Source: Nephrocerus scutellatus (lineage: Eukaryota > Arthropoda > Insecta > Diptera > Pipunculidae). From it: a DNA stretch of 64,000 bases. Each line of letters starts with the position of its first letter. The stretch's first letter is position 1. The notes below the pieces were generated by a model. The model searched no databases. It was not told the DNA's origin and worked only from the letters and a program-made list of their open reading frames with translations. The position numbers were made by a program, and so were the translations under genes. Shown piece by piece: positions 43,776 to 53,630 of this stretch. The stretch is from assembly GCA_947095585.1 (NCBI GenBank), contig OX352762.1:91920249-91984248 (forward strand), in the 5' to 3' direction.

Positions 43776-44486
43776 GTATTAATTTTGACAAGAAAACCCT
43801 ATAAGACGTAATCACGATTAACAGTATTTCTACATTTGCTATATTGCTTTGCAATTGTATGCAATGGGTAAACTTTTTAAATTGCTTACTTTATCGATCC
43901 TAAATTACTTCGTCTTGAGATGTTTTACAAAAAATTAAAATCTTATAGGATTTATGAATTTGAATTTCTTGTGTTATCAAAAAATTAAATCAAAATTGTT
44001 TGTTTAATCTATTATTCTTTTGGATTTTCACAAAAAGAGCACTACTATTGTGTCAAACAACATAACATTTTGCCAAAAATAGTATTAGTCAAAAAATACT
44101 CATAAAAATCGACCATTGCTAAAATATTATAATAAAAAAAAAAATATACAATGAACAATGAACGCAGAGTTCATTTTTTTTTTTTTTTATATGCAGAATA
44201 TATAGTCATAAGAAAAACTAAAAGCAATTATTTTATTAGGCACATTCGTAAATAGATCTTGAGTAACTTCAGAGTAACTTTTAATTTTTTTTATGTAGAT
44301 AGATGGGTAAATTTGATGTTAAAAAGTAACCCTGAAGTAACTTCCGATCTTTCTACGAATGTGTCTAATGATGGACTGTTATCACCATATGTGTTGTGTG
44401 TAATAATTAAACGCGAGTTTGCAATTGTTTCATATCAAAGCAAACTACTACGCACAATAATCGTTTTAAACGTTTTAAATAGAAAA
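43776..44486. other. Intergenic, no gene recognised
   Basis: AT-rich with long T and A runs (for example near 44170-44190). GAGTAACTT is repeated at about 44260 and 44271. No gene. Confidence 0.4.
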
Positions 44487-44634
44487 GCCGTATTTTAATT
44501 GCCGAGGAATAAGGAATTAAAACAACAACTGCACTGTCGAATTCCTTCTTTAGAATTTGAAAACCTGCTGTTTGGCTGGTTTTGGTTGGAATTGACATTC
44601 GAATTCCTTATTCGGATTCCAAATAAAATACGCC
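44487..44634. mobile_element. MITE (CTGCTGTTTGGCTGG family), copy 2
   Basis: 148 bp. Left end GCCGTATTTTAATTGCCGAG, right end complement GGCGTATTTTATTTGGAATC; core GAAAACCTGCTGTTTGGCTG. No coding capacity. Confidence 0.8.
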
Positions 44635-44817
44635 TAAAATGTGTTTTTATTGGCTAAATTGTTAATTTCATTTTAATTTTTAATTCATAATAAAAATTAA
44701 GAAAAATAGCAGTATGAAGCTAGCTACTAAATCGAGCAAATAGGTTCCACACGCTGCGTCAAAAATATAACGCAAGCCAAATTAAAATTGAAATCCAAAC
44801 ATTACATATAATTATAG

Positions 44818-45740
44818 CCGCGTTCGATTGAAACATAGATCCAAATATATACTATAGTTAATTGAGCAACTATTTATTTAAATAGAGCTATTGGAATTCT
44901 TCACTTCAGATAAATGTCAATGTTACTCATCTGAAGTATTTAGACGAGCAGAACATCTTACTTTAGTTTCAAATTCGCCCGATTTTTAATAGTAGTGTAG
45001 AGTTGTCAATCGATGAGTCTTTTCACTTATGGGGGTCGGTTATGTTAGCTTTTCGAGTTTTGAATGACTTCACTTTTGTCGCAATTACGACTAAACGCGA
45101 TTATTGAGTCATACGACTGGTCGTAGTTTCGACTTAATTGTTGGTGTTTCAGTCGAACACCATTTGGATTTCGACTGGAAAAATATATGTAATTATAATT
45201 ATTATTTCTGTATGAAATCAACCGTGAAAATAACGTTTAAGTAATAATTTTTAATTTTTTTAATATTATTTATAAAATTATCACTAAAATAAACAAAAAT
45301 ATTTAAAATTTTTAATCTATTATGCTGCTACATTCATTTGAATGACGCGAGCAGCGCCGACCTTTTGGCGAATTTTTTAGTAACTACGTATTTGTAATTT
45401 TGTCAATATAAATTTCGTTGCTTACATAGAATATTAACTTTAATTAATAAAAATATTAGTTTTATATGTAAAAAAATTTAAATATTTTTGAATATTCAAA
45501 AAAACCTCAAAAGTAAACAAGTATAAACAACAACAAAACACATTCGAAATGGCGCTATCGGGCATTAGCTTTAGTTCGAAAAATTTTTTGTCGTACATGC
45601 TTACATAATTGCGTTATGTCGAAATACGACTTTGAGGATTACGACTTGTCGAAAGTCGAAATACGACAGATACATAATCGGCCCCCTGTTAACAGAAATA
45701 CTGCTACTAATTTAGTTAATTCAGTCCAATCGAACGCGGC
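44818..45740. repeat. Nested inverted-repeat element, about 920 bp
   Basis: Outer ends: GCCGCGTTCGATTG near 44818-44831 and its complement CAATCGAACGCGGC at 45727-45740. Inner ends: GGGGGTCGGTTATGT near 45031-45045 and the complement ACATAATCGGCCCCC near 45673-45687. Both inner sides continue into TCGCAATTACGACT / GTCGTATTTCGAC-like sequence. The middle is AT-rich and without ORF. It may be one non-autonomous DNA element inside another, or one element with compound ends. Confidence 0.5.
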
Positions 45741-45792
45741 TTATCTAAAGTATTTGACTAGACATTTGACAGTAGTCAAAGTCGCCTTCAGC

Positions 45793-45924
45793 GCACTGAA
45801 AGACGTATTTTATTGCCGAAGAATAAGGAATTATCTCTTCTTTGGAATAAGAAAATCTGCTTTTTTGCTGGTTTTCAAATTTTAATTCCTTATTCCTCGG
45901 CAAATAAAATACGTCTTTCAGTGC
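45793..45924. mobile_element. MITE (CTGCTGTTTGGCTGG family), copy 3, long inverted ends
   Basis: 132 bp with ends of about 40 bp: GCACTGAAAGACGTATTTTA at the left and its exact complement at the right, continuing through TTGCCGA(A/G)GAATAAGGAAT with one gap and one mismatch. The core is shortened (AAAATCTGCTTTTTTGCTGG). The near-perfect ends make it the youngest-looking copy. Confidence 0.85.
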
Positions 45925-46084
45925 ATTCCGATAAATGCGTCAACAAAAATGGATTTTGAAGATTCTGATGCAGAACGCACTTGATACACCGAGTCTCTAA
46001 CTAATAAACTTGAAATTTATCCGCTACTTTTAAATCGTTCCAGACCCTAATGAAGAAAAGAACTCCCATAGCTATATAAATAAA

Positions 46085-46215
46085 AGCCGTATTTTATTTG
46101 CCGAGGAACAACAACAATTGCACTGTCGAATTCCTTCTTTGGAATTGTGAAAACCTGCTGTTTGGCTGGTTTTGACATTTGAATTCCGAACTCGCTCGGC
46201 AAATTAAATGCAGCT
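46085..46215. mobile_element. MITE (CTGCTGTTTGGCTGG family), copy 4
   Basis: 131 bp: left AGCCGTATTTTATTTGCCGA, right complement AGCTGCATTTAATTTGCCGA, core GAAAACCTGCTGTTTGGCTG. It lies 120 bp left of the intact mariner. Confidence 0.78.
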
Positions 46216-46336
46216 AAACACTTGTATTAAGGATGTAAATAAATTGAGTTAAAGACATAATCCGGAAAATAAGAAATTTTATTCACTTTGTGTACAGCGG
46301 TACAACTATCACAAGTTTAAAATTTCTTATCATATA

Positions 46337-47640
46337 ACGGGTGTTTTTTTAAGAGGTTGCCGATTTTTTTTTTGAATAAAACACATATAAAATTATGAAA
46401 TGACCAAAATTTTTTTTTATTTGGTAGATAATTTTTTGGCATTTAACATTTAAACACAATTTCTGGCATATGGCTACCACGACTATTTTTCACAAATGTC
46501 ATTCTGGAGGTCCAATTTTCCAGCACTTTTTCAAGCATTTGAGGGCGTATGTCAGCAATGACACGTTGAATATTGGTTTTCAAAGCGTCAATCGATTGAG
46601 GTTTATCCACATAAACCAATGACTTCACGTATCCCCACAAAAAGTAATCGAGTGGCGTCAAATCGCACGAACGCGGAGGCCAATTCACCGGACCATTTCT
46701 CGAAATAATGTTGTCGTTGAAAGTTTCTTTCAATAAGTCGATTGTTTCACGTGCTGTATGGCAAGTGGCACCATCTTGTTGAAACCACATTTCATCCATA
46801 TCCATATCTTCAAGATTTGACAACAAAAACTCATTTAACATGGTTCTGTATCGATTTCCATTCACGGTAACGCGTCGTCCTTCCTCATTTTTAAAGAAAT
46901 ATGGACCGATGATCCCACCAGCCCATAGACCGCACCAAACAGTACATTTATCAGGATGCATTGGTAATTCTTGAACGGCGTGTGGATTATCTTTGCTCCA
47001 AATGCGACAATTTTGTTTGTTGACGTATCCATTTAACAAAAAATGCGCCTCATCACTGAAGAGAATTTTACGGTAAAAAAATGGATCTTCGTTCAATTGA
47101 TTTAACGACCAATCACTGAATTCACGGCGCAAACGATGGTCGTGTGGCTTTAATTCTTGCACCAATTGAATTTTGTATGGCACCAAACCCAAATCTTTAC
47201 GTAAAATTTTCCATAAAGTCGATGGACAAAGTCCAATTTGCTGAGCACGACGACGAATCGATAAATTGTCGTTTTCTTCGACACTGGCCTCAACGACAGC
47301 AATATTTTCTTCTGTACGAACTCTTCTCATTCTTGTCGGTGGCTTGGCATCCAAAAGAGTGAATGTAGACCGAAATTTGGTAATTACGTTCTTTATGGTG
47401 GTCTCTGACGGACGATTATGTGCACCATAAAATTCACGAAGTGCTCTATAAACATTTTTAATTGAACACTGATTTTGAAAATAAATTTCCACGATTTGAA
47501 AACGTTGTTCTGGAGTTAACCTATTCATAATGATTTGCCAAACAATACTGAGTAGAAATGCCACTTTGAGCTGTCAAAACAACTGTCATAAAATAAAACG
47601 ACATCTATCGGAAAAACAAACCTCCTAAAAAAACACCCGT
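46337..47640 (-). mobile_element. Complete mariner-type transposon (DD41D, rosa-like)
   Basis: 1304 bp bounded by TA dinucleotides at 46335-46336 and 47641-47642. Inverted repeats: ACGGGTGTTTTTTTAAGAG from 46337 and, complemented from 47640, ACGGGTGTTTTTTTAGGAG; 22 bp with one mismatch. It contains one full-length transposase ORF. Both ends and the ORF being intact is unique in this window and suggests recent insertion. It lies 231 bp upstream of the PI31 start codon, in opposite orientation, and may therefore affect that promoter. Confidence 0.92.
46443..47564 (-). CDS. Mariner transposase, uninterrupted ORF
   Basis: 373 codons from 47564; the second Met (47528), starting MNRLTPEQRFQIVEIY, fits the family better and gives 361 aa. 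The N-terminal helix-turn-helix pair runs to about residue 130. The DDE/D catalytic core shows ILFSDEAHF (first Asp), MWFQQDGATCHTA (second Asp) and WPPRSCDLTPLDYFLWG. Counting from the second Asp to the Asp of T-P-L-D leaves 41 residues between, i.e. DD41D, the spacing reported for rosa-type elements first found in tephritids. It should cut and paste DNA at TA sites. No stop or frameshift was seen, so activity is possible, but it is not demonstrated by sequence. Confidence 0.92.
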   Translation of the reverse strand: MAFLLSIVWQIIMNRLTPEQRFQIVEIYFQNQCSIKNVYRALREFYGAHNRPSETTIKNVITKFRSTFTLLDAKPPTRMRRVRTEENIAVVEASVEENDNLSIRRRAQQIGLCPSTLWKILRKDLGLVPYKIQLVQELKPHDHRLRREFSDWSLNQLNEDPFFYRKILFSDEAHFLLNGYVNKQNCRIWSKDNPHAVQELPMHPDKCTVWCGLWAGGIIGPYFFKNEEGRRVTVNGNRYRTMLNEFLLSNLEDMDMDEMWFQQDGATCHTARETIDLLKETFNDNIISRNGPVNWPPRSCDLTPLDYFLWGYVKSLVYVDKPQSIDALKTNIQRVIADIRPQMLEKVLENWTSRMTFVKNSRGSHMPEIVFKC

Positions 47641-47871
47641 TATTTAATTTTTTTTCAATTTGCCAACCCTGGTGAAAAAAATTAAAATATGGTTGTTCTA
47701 TTGTCAAAATCAGCTGTACTCAAATTAAACACCAAAACCTTTTTTCAATCCATGATTTGCACTAAATCTGTTTTTAATTAAGTCGCAATATTTAAAATAC
47801 TAAAAACAATCGAAAAATATCAATATTTGTAAAATATTACAACTACATAGTTTAAAAATTGATATTTTACG

Positions 47872-48857
47872 ATGGCGTCACCGTCATCTATGAATTTGTT
47901 TGGCTGGGATTTGCTCTACAAAACGGTTGAATCATCTGTCAACAAAAAGCCGGACGTCCTTATTGCCTTAGTGCACTTTATCCTAATAAAGGTTACCGGT
48001 TTCCGCTGTATTGGTGTTGGCGAAGACGTAAGGAAGAAGTGTCGGTTCGAATTCAATTGCTCATACTAACATTTTTATAGAAAACATTTTCGAACGATGA
48101 AGAGGGTTCCGAATTGCTTCCAGATGGTTGGAATGAATCTGAAGACAAGTATGCGCTGCGATATTTATTCGATAAACAGCTGTTTATACTTCTGGCTACA
48201 AAAACTGAAAATATTTACATTATCAATCTGTTGGTGCGTGAGATTAAGTAGAGCTTTGAATCCAACCGGAGGTTATAAATTATAATAATGATATTGTTAT
48301 TTACAATTTCAGGATGTTAAGACGAAAAATGTGTCGAACATTGGACTTGATGCCGAAGAATTGGTTAAGTCTACAAAGGGTTCTTTGAAACAAATGATTC
48401 CGACTGCTTCAGACATAATGGATCGATTCCGCAGGGAATTGGTTGATCCGGTATTACCGCACATTGTCATATAACTATTTCTTTATTAATTAAGATTGTC
48501 TAGGTTTTCAGTGGTTCCACAAAAGAGGTAACCACACAAACAGCAATTGTACCTCAAACTTCACACGATCCATTGCGCATTAATCGACCACGTAGTCAGT
48601 TTGAGACACCAAATCCATCGTACTTAGGTTATTCCGATCCCACTTCTCTTGACCCGCTAAGAAACGTAGGTCGTGGAGATTTAGATCCATTAGGACGTGG
48701 TGGACCAGGAAATTTGTTAGAATTTCCACGTAGGCCCCTTCCGGGAGGTGGGTTGCCACGATTTGATCCATACGGTCCTCCAGGACGTGGGCTACCGCCA
48801 AATCCTAATCCGGATCATTTTCAGCCGCCCGGAGGATTTGATTCTTATTATAATTAG
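47872..48857 (+). CDS. PI31: Proteasome regulator PI31 (PSMF1 homologue)
   Basis: Binds 20S proteasomes; in flies it also works with the F-box protein Nutcracker and in proteasome transport. Four exons, 47872-48027, 48081-48233, 48313-48450 and 48504-48857, all phase 0 with GT-AG borders; 266 aa. The N-terminal FP domain (about 1-150) begins [19 protein letters not shown] and includes [19 protein letters not shown]. The C-terminal region is Pro/Gly-rich ([20 protein letters not shown]) and ends GFDSYYN, compatible with the HbYX-type tail used to dock in the proteasome. The last acceptor is placed at TCTAG|GTTTTC because the nearby TTTTCAG would shift the frame. A mariner lies just upstream. 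No damage is seen. Confidence 0.93.
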
Positions 48858-48935
48858 GAACGAAAGCCAAACTGTCCTACACATTTACAATTGCCGTTAA
48901 TAGAGCATAGACTACACAAATATTTTTGGTTTACG

Positions 48936-48941
48936 AATAAA
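48936..48941 (+). terminator. Polyadenylation signal of PI31
   Basis: AATAAA 79 bp after the PI31 stop codon, in an AT-rich 3' flank; the simplest candidate for the cleavage signal. Confidence 0.6.
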
Positions 48942-50424
48942 TACGAAAGGCATTCTTAAATATATGGTTTTTTGCTATTTATTTATTCAAAATAAACGGG
49001 AAAAATTAATAGCGTTTTTTATTTTCATATTGAAGTTTCCGGATTTAAAAACGGCAACTATGCTTAGATTCAAAGTATTTTCGATAACATACTGTTATCA
49101 GCTGCTTTAATTGACCCAATGGCGTCTCGAATTTATGCACCACTACATAAATGTTCGGTTGTCTGTTTATGTTTTCAAATCGAACGAATGACAAATTCGA
49201 GGGTTCCGAATTTGAGTCGTCCGCTCGATTTAGATGAAAGCAATTTGTACAAACCCTGTGAATTAATTTGATATCAATATCGCCTGGTTGACCTTATACC
49301 AAATTTTTGGTCTCTAAAGTTGGGTGTAAAAGAGGGCTCTATGGTGTGGATGACCATTTTTAATTGGCCATCGTCATCCATTCAAGGAGAGTCAGGAGAA
49401 CATGGCCGGAACCCGCTTGATTATCATCGTAGTGGCAGTATATTTATTTCTTTTCTTTTACTTTTGTGAGTTCTTTTCTTTCGTCGGTGATGTCTCTTTT
49501 CCTTTTCGCTATCCAAGCTATTACAAAGAATCGATATCCTGCTTGAACCCTGAAGTGCTTTTTCACCATATCAGGAATTCTCACCATTTTGCAGCATTTT
49601 TGGCGATGACGAACGGTGGCCGACTGGCTGTACTGTTGTGTTGGATCGTCTGTGGACGCATTGCAGTGATCAGACAACGACTGATTTAATGCTCCTACAA
49701 TAAGCACTGTATATATTTACTACTAAATTTTTTATGTAGATTGTTGTTGTAGCAGTGTTGGCTAGAGGCTTTGGGCCAACGCCAAATAAAAGCGAACTGG
49801 AGGCTTATGCCGACTTTAAAATCCGGAAAGCATTTAAATGAAACGCTTGACTGAACTTTAATTAAATTGCATAAATGATGTGATTTTAATAACTGAAAGA
49901 CATAACAAATGAAATAATTTATAAAACCATAAAAAGAACCAACTTACGTTCGTCGGCCTCGCAATTCCTTCTCTACAACAATTGAATTACCATTTTTTTT
50001 TTCTTTACGAATTCAAAAAATGGAGGTGTGGGCACAACACGACTTTCTTTTACGGACGGGTCCAGAATCTTCAGTAAATGTATATTAATTTTTTTTCCAT
50101 TTATTTTTTATTTTTATTTTTTTTTGCATTTTTTCATAGTAGTGTACTACTAAGACTACCACTTCCGTTTGGCCGATTTCCGTCAAAATCAACTGGGCCC
50201 TCCCAATTTATGTAAAAAGCTTAAATTTGAATGTTCGTCTCAATCAAATCAGCCGTCTGGGCTGTAGAGTGGACACAGAGCCACAGACACACAGACAGAG
50301 ATTTTTTTTTTGCTTTTTCTGACTCAGGAGATACGGTAATGGGTAAATCTGCAAAAATCCCGAGTTCGAAAATTTTCATGATTACTATACTTACTTTTAC
50401 TACTAGTAAGTAAAAGAAAGTAAA
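48942..50424. other. Intergenic, no gene recognised
   Basis: The frame 49402-49689 starts with a hydrophobic stretch but lacks a known domain or splice context, and its overlapping minus frame is equally open, so I do not call a gene. Poly-T and (T)nA runs occur at 50090-50140. Near 50265-50285 there is a CAGAGCCACAGACACACAGA stretch. Confidence 0.4.
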
Positions 50425-50523
50425 AGGAAGTTTGCGAAGCTTAGCAACGCAATTTTCTTGTTTTAAAAAAATAATAATTATAATAATGAGTACTTGACTT
50501 ATATTTATTTTGGCTGGTCGAAG
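50425..50523 (-). repeat. Probable 3' LTR piece of the BEL/Pao element
   Basis: Direct match to 56521-56620: GGAAGTTTGCGAAGCTTAGC, AATTTTCTTGTTTTAAAA, an AATAAT run, GAGTACTTGACTTATATTTA and TTTTGGCTGGTCGAA. Sequence up to about 50580 may also be related (CGATCTCATCGAGACG versus CGAGATCAAGAGG) but is diverged. Confidence 0.6.
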
Positions 50524-50687
50524 GAAAAGGAACGATCTCATCGAGACGAAGGCTCTCCAACGTCAAGAACAGCCAAATTTCCAAAAGCTCTATTAAGTTT
50601 GATTGCTCCGTTTCCCATTCTCATTCTCACGTCTGCGATTCGTGCCCTCTTATCAGTGCTCGGATGTTCCCAACGCCGTTGAAACTT

Positions 50688-51650
50688 TTACACCAAGTGG
50701 GCTACTCGGTTTCGACTCAACCGCGATAACTCGTTTCGTTCATTGACTGGACAAAACGCTTGCGGCGCATCTCTACAGCAAAACAATACCAAGGTCGGAG
50801 TTAACGGCTCTTCATCTTCTGGATTGATCGGAGTGTGAGTCAATGGTCTCTTGTTGGTTATCAACTCAGCTTCGACCAGCGCGTTTCTCAGATCGGATTC
50901 ACTCGGCATTTCGCCCGCCCAGCAGAATTTGATACACTTTTTTATGTATCCTATCAGACATCAGACGCTCCAGGCTCCTCCTGTCCATGGCGAATAAACT
51001 GGAATGAAGCGCCAGTCCAGTTGCAGTTTTTTTATAGTCGCTTCTGACAGGTTTCGTTGCATTTCTCGGATTTCTTTCTTCAATAGGCGATCGGCTCCAA
51101 CAAAGTTTGTGCCGTTATCGGAAAACAGCGTTTTCAATGGTCCTCGTCGAGCAATCAAGCGACGGATTGCTAGCAGTATCTGATCCGACGACAAGGTCGG
51201 AGTTAACGGCTCTTCATCTTCTGGATTGATCGGAGTGTGAGTCAATGGTCTCTTGTTGGTTATCAACTCAGCTTCGATCAGCGCGTTTCTCAGATCGGAT
51301 TCACTCGGCATTTCGCCCGCCCAGCAGAATTTGATACACTTTTTTATGTATCCTATCAGACGCTCCAAGCTCCTCCTGTCCATGGCGAATAAACTGGAAT
51401 GAAGCGCCAGTCCAGTTGCAGTTTTTTTTATAGTCGCTTCTGACAGGTTTCGTTGCATTTCTTGGATTTCTTTCTTCAATAGGCGATCGGCTCCAACAAA
51501 GTTTGTGCCGTTATCGGAAAACAGCGTTTTCAATGGTCCTCGTCGAGCAATCAAGCGACGGATTGCTAGCACAACCTGATCCGACGACATATCGCTTACT
51601 AACTCTAAGTGAACTGCTCGGAAGGTGAGACAAGTGAATATCATTCGATA
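50688..51650 (-). pseudogene. BEL/Pao integrase with 402-bp tandem duplication
   Basis: Begins FTCLTFRAVHLELVSDMSSD, then LFSDNGTNFVGADRLLKKEI (second catalytic Asp), YSPWTGGAW (just before the catalytic Glu), LIGYIKKCIKF and ITNKRPLTH. A 402-bp block (50790-51191) is repeated at 51192-51590, so the F-S-D-N-G-T-N-F box appears twice in one frame. Differences include an extra CATCAGA unit near 50957-50966 and a few substitutions. Confidence 0.9.
50790..51590. repeat. 402-bp direct tandem duplication in integrase
   Basis: CAAGGTCGGAGTTAACGGCT starts at 50790 and again at 51192. The two units are nearly identical through to GATCCGACGAC. The central in-frame junction makes a fused ORF of 227 codons. 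Confidence 0.92.
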
Positions 51651-51779
51651 GCTTCGATTCCCTTGTGATCGTTTCTCTCGTGCAAATGACGTAGATAAAG
51701 TTGCACGAAAACATGATACGGCGGCAGCAAGATAGGATTTTTCGCGCTAAATGTGCTTTTCTTTCTTTTTAAATTCTCT

Positions 51780-52170
51780 ATATTAACTTCACTTGCCCGT
51801 GGGTCGTCGGTCGTCGGTCGGTCGTCGGTCGGTCGTCGGTCGGTCGTCGGTCGGTCGTCGGTCGGTCGTCGGTCGGTCGTCGGTCGGTCGTCTGTCGTGG
51901 ATTCTTGCGATTAATTTTTAACCCACTTCCCATGGCCCGATTTTATTGAAATTTTGCACACATGTGTATTTCCGGAGACAACACTTTCTATTAAATTTTG
52001 AGGCCCCTCGGGCTGCGGGGTCGGGGGGCTCCCAAACAAAAATTTTAAAAAATTTACCCGATTTTCTTCAAATTTTACACACATGTGTATACCCAATAAA
52101 CAATACTTTTTCGAAAATTTGGTAGTGATCGGGTCCCGGGTTCGGCCGCAAGGCCCTTATACATTTTTTA
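51780..52170. repeat. GTCY-associated repeat inside BEL/Pao, with 11-bp array
   Basis: Reverse orientation relative to 9270-10150. It starts AACTTCACTTGCCCGTGGGT, then an array of the 11-bp unit CGGTCGGTCGT (about 7-8 units, 51803-51893), CGTGGATTCTTGCGAT, and then units with TTTTGCACACATGTGTATTT and G/C-rich blocks (GCCCCTCGGGCTGCGGGG). It separates the A17/RNase H region from integrase, so it inserted into the retrotransposon. Confidence 0.8.
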
Positions 52171-52655
52171 AATATCTATACTGGCATCAGATATTCGTCG
52201 CCCTTTATGGACTGTGAGCGGTGTGTGCTGCGCAGTCGGCTGCGCTGCATGGTTTTGGTGGTAGAGAGAGAGAGAGAAATCTTAGCTCACGCACAAATGA
52301 ACCCAGCAAATGAAACGAGACATAAATGTTTTATGCTTAATTCAACTTATTTATTTACTGAATTGTATTTTTATTGGTGTCTTTTTTTGTTGTCGATATC
52401 AACTTACAGATAGAACAACAAGTTTTCGCAATATTCTGTCATTTCGCGTTTTCATAAATTAGTTCAGAGCAGTCAAAGAGTTCTCAAGATAAATGTTCGT
52501 GTTCGTGTTCGTGCTCAGAATAAAATGATCTGAGCATTTTCAATTTTAACATCAAATGTCTGTTTCTATGATTTTCTCCTACAATAAAAAAAATGGCCCA
52601 GGATCGAGGGGCTCCCATATCAATTTCTGCGATTAGAGAATTTAGATGAAAAATT
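52171..52655. other. Spacer between repeat and RNase H region of BEL/Pao
   Basis: No coding signal. TGTTCGTGTTCGTGTTCGTG at 52494-52513 is a short TTCGTG repeat; CCCAGGATCGAGGGGCTCCC near 52594 resembles the G/C-rich blocks of the GTCY-associated repeat, so that element may extend to about 52670. Confidence 0.4.
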
Positions 52656-53630
52656 TTAATTTTTATGGGTTGTTTTTTTTTCTTTTTCTTTTTGATCCAT
52701 TGCCAACGACAATGAATTTAGATGCGCAGGCACACGGAAGCTCCATTTGCCGAGTTCGTCGTCTGGCGATGCTTGGGCCTCTTGAATCATCGCCGACCAA
52801 GTTTCCGCGAACACCTCGAGTTGTATGAAACGAAAAATCTCATTTTCCGCCTCGTTTAGCTCTTTTATTGATAAATATTCTTCCCTTTTGTCCTTATTTT
52901 CTTTGAATAAAAAAAGTTTTGAGGCCCGTAGCACCCATCCTACGACACGCACAAGCGTTGACCACTTACTTCGAAATGTCGAGGTGATTCGGTTGATTGG
53001 ATGCGAGTCCACATCATGGTAGTGAACGCGAACTTCACCCACGTTTAGATAACCACCATTGAGCTTCGTCACGTCCTCATCGTTGTGCTTCGTCCCTTTC
53101 GTTGCGTCGTCAGCGACATTCAAAGATGGAAGTTTGGCGTTTGGCGAGCGAATTCTGGACAGCGTACACTTCGAGTCGCTTAGAAAATAGCGTTTGACAA
53201 TCTTGAACGAATGCAGCTCAGCGATCGTCTTTGCCAGCCTTACGCCAAGTTTTCCAGCTGCAAGTTCCAATCTTGGAATTGACAGGAGTTTCAAAGGTGC
53301 AACTTTGGTCTTAGACATCACGAGTGCGACTTGAGTCCTTTCGCCAACACAAATGCGAAAGTATCCCACGGCGGCGTAGGCCCTTTCAGAAGCATCGACG
53401 AACATCAAGAGCTCTATCTTGCACTGATATTGATCGGAAATTCCATACCACCTCGGAATCTTAACCTTCTCGATTGCTTCGAAAGAATTCAGGAACTGCA
53501 ACCAATCATCTGCGAGATTCTGTTGAATTTGTTCATCCCATCCGACATTTTCACGCCAAACATCCTGCAGAATCCACTTTCCACGAATGATGTACTTGCC
53601 GGCCAGTCCTAATGGGTCGAAAATTTTCAT
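52656..53630 (-). pseudogene. BEL/Pao A17-peptidase/RNase H-like region
   Basis: An open frame of 324 codons, starting FDPLGLAGKYIIRGKWILQD and WLQFLNSFEAIEKVKIPRWY (Pao peptidase A17-type domain), then the RNase H-like core MFVDASERAYAAVGYF and LLSIPRLELAAGKLGVRLAK and FLSDSKCTLSRIRS. A deletion follows: NVADDATKG joins directly where roughly 40 residues should intervene. The C-terminal part enters the flanking repeat (K/E-rich end). Confidence 0.85.

Noticed and set aside
49402..49707. Open frames on both strands, one with a hydrophobic N-terminus
   Set aside because: No known domain, no splice context, and equal openness on both strands; no support for a gene.
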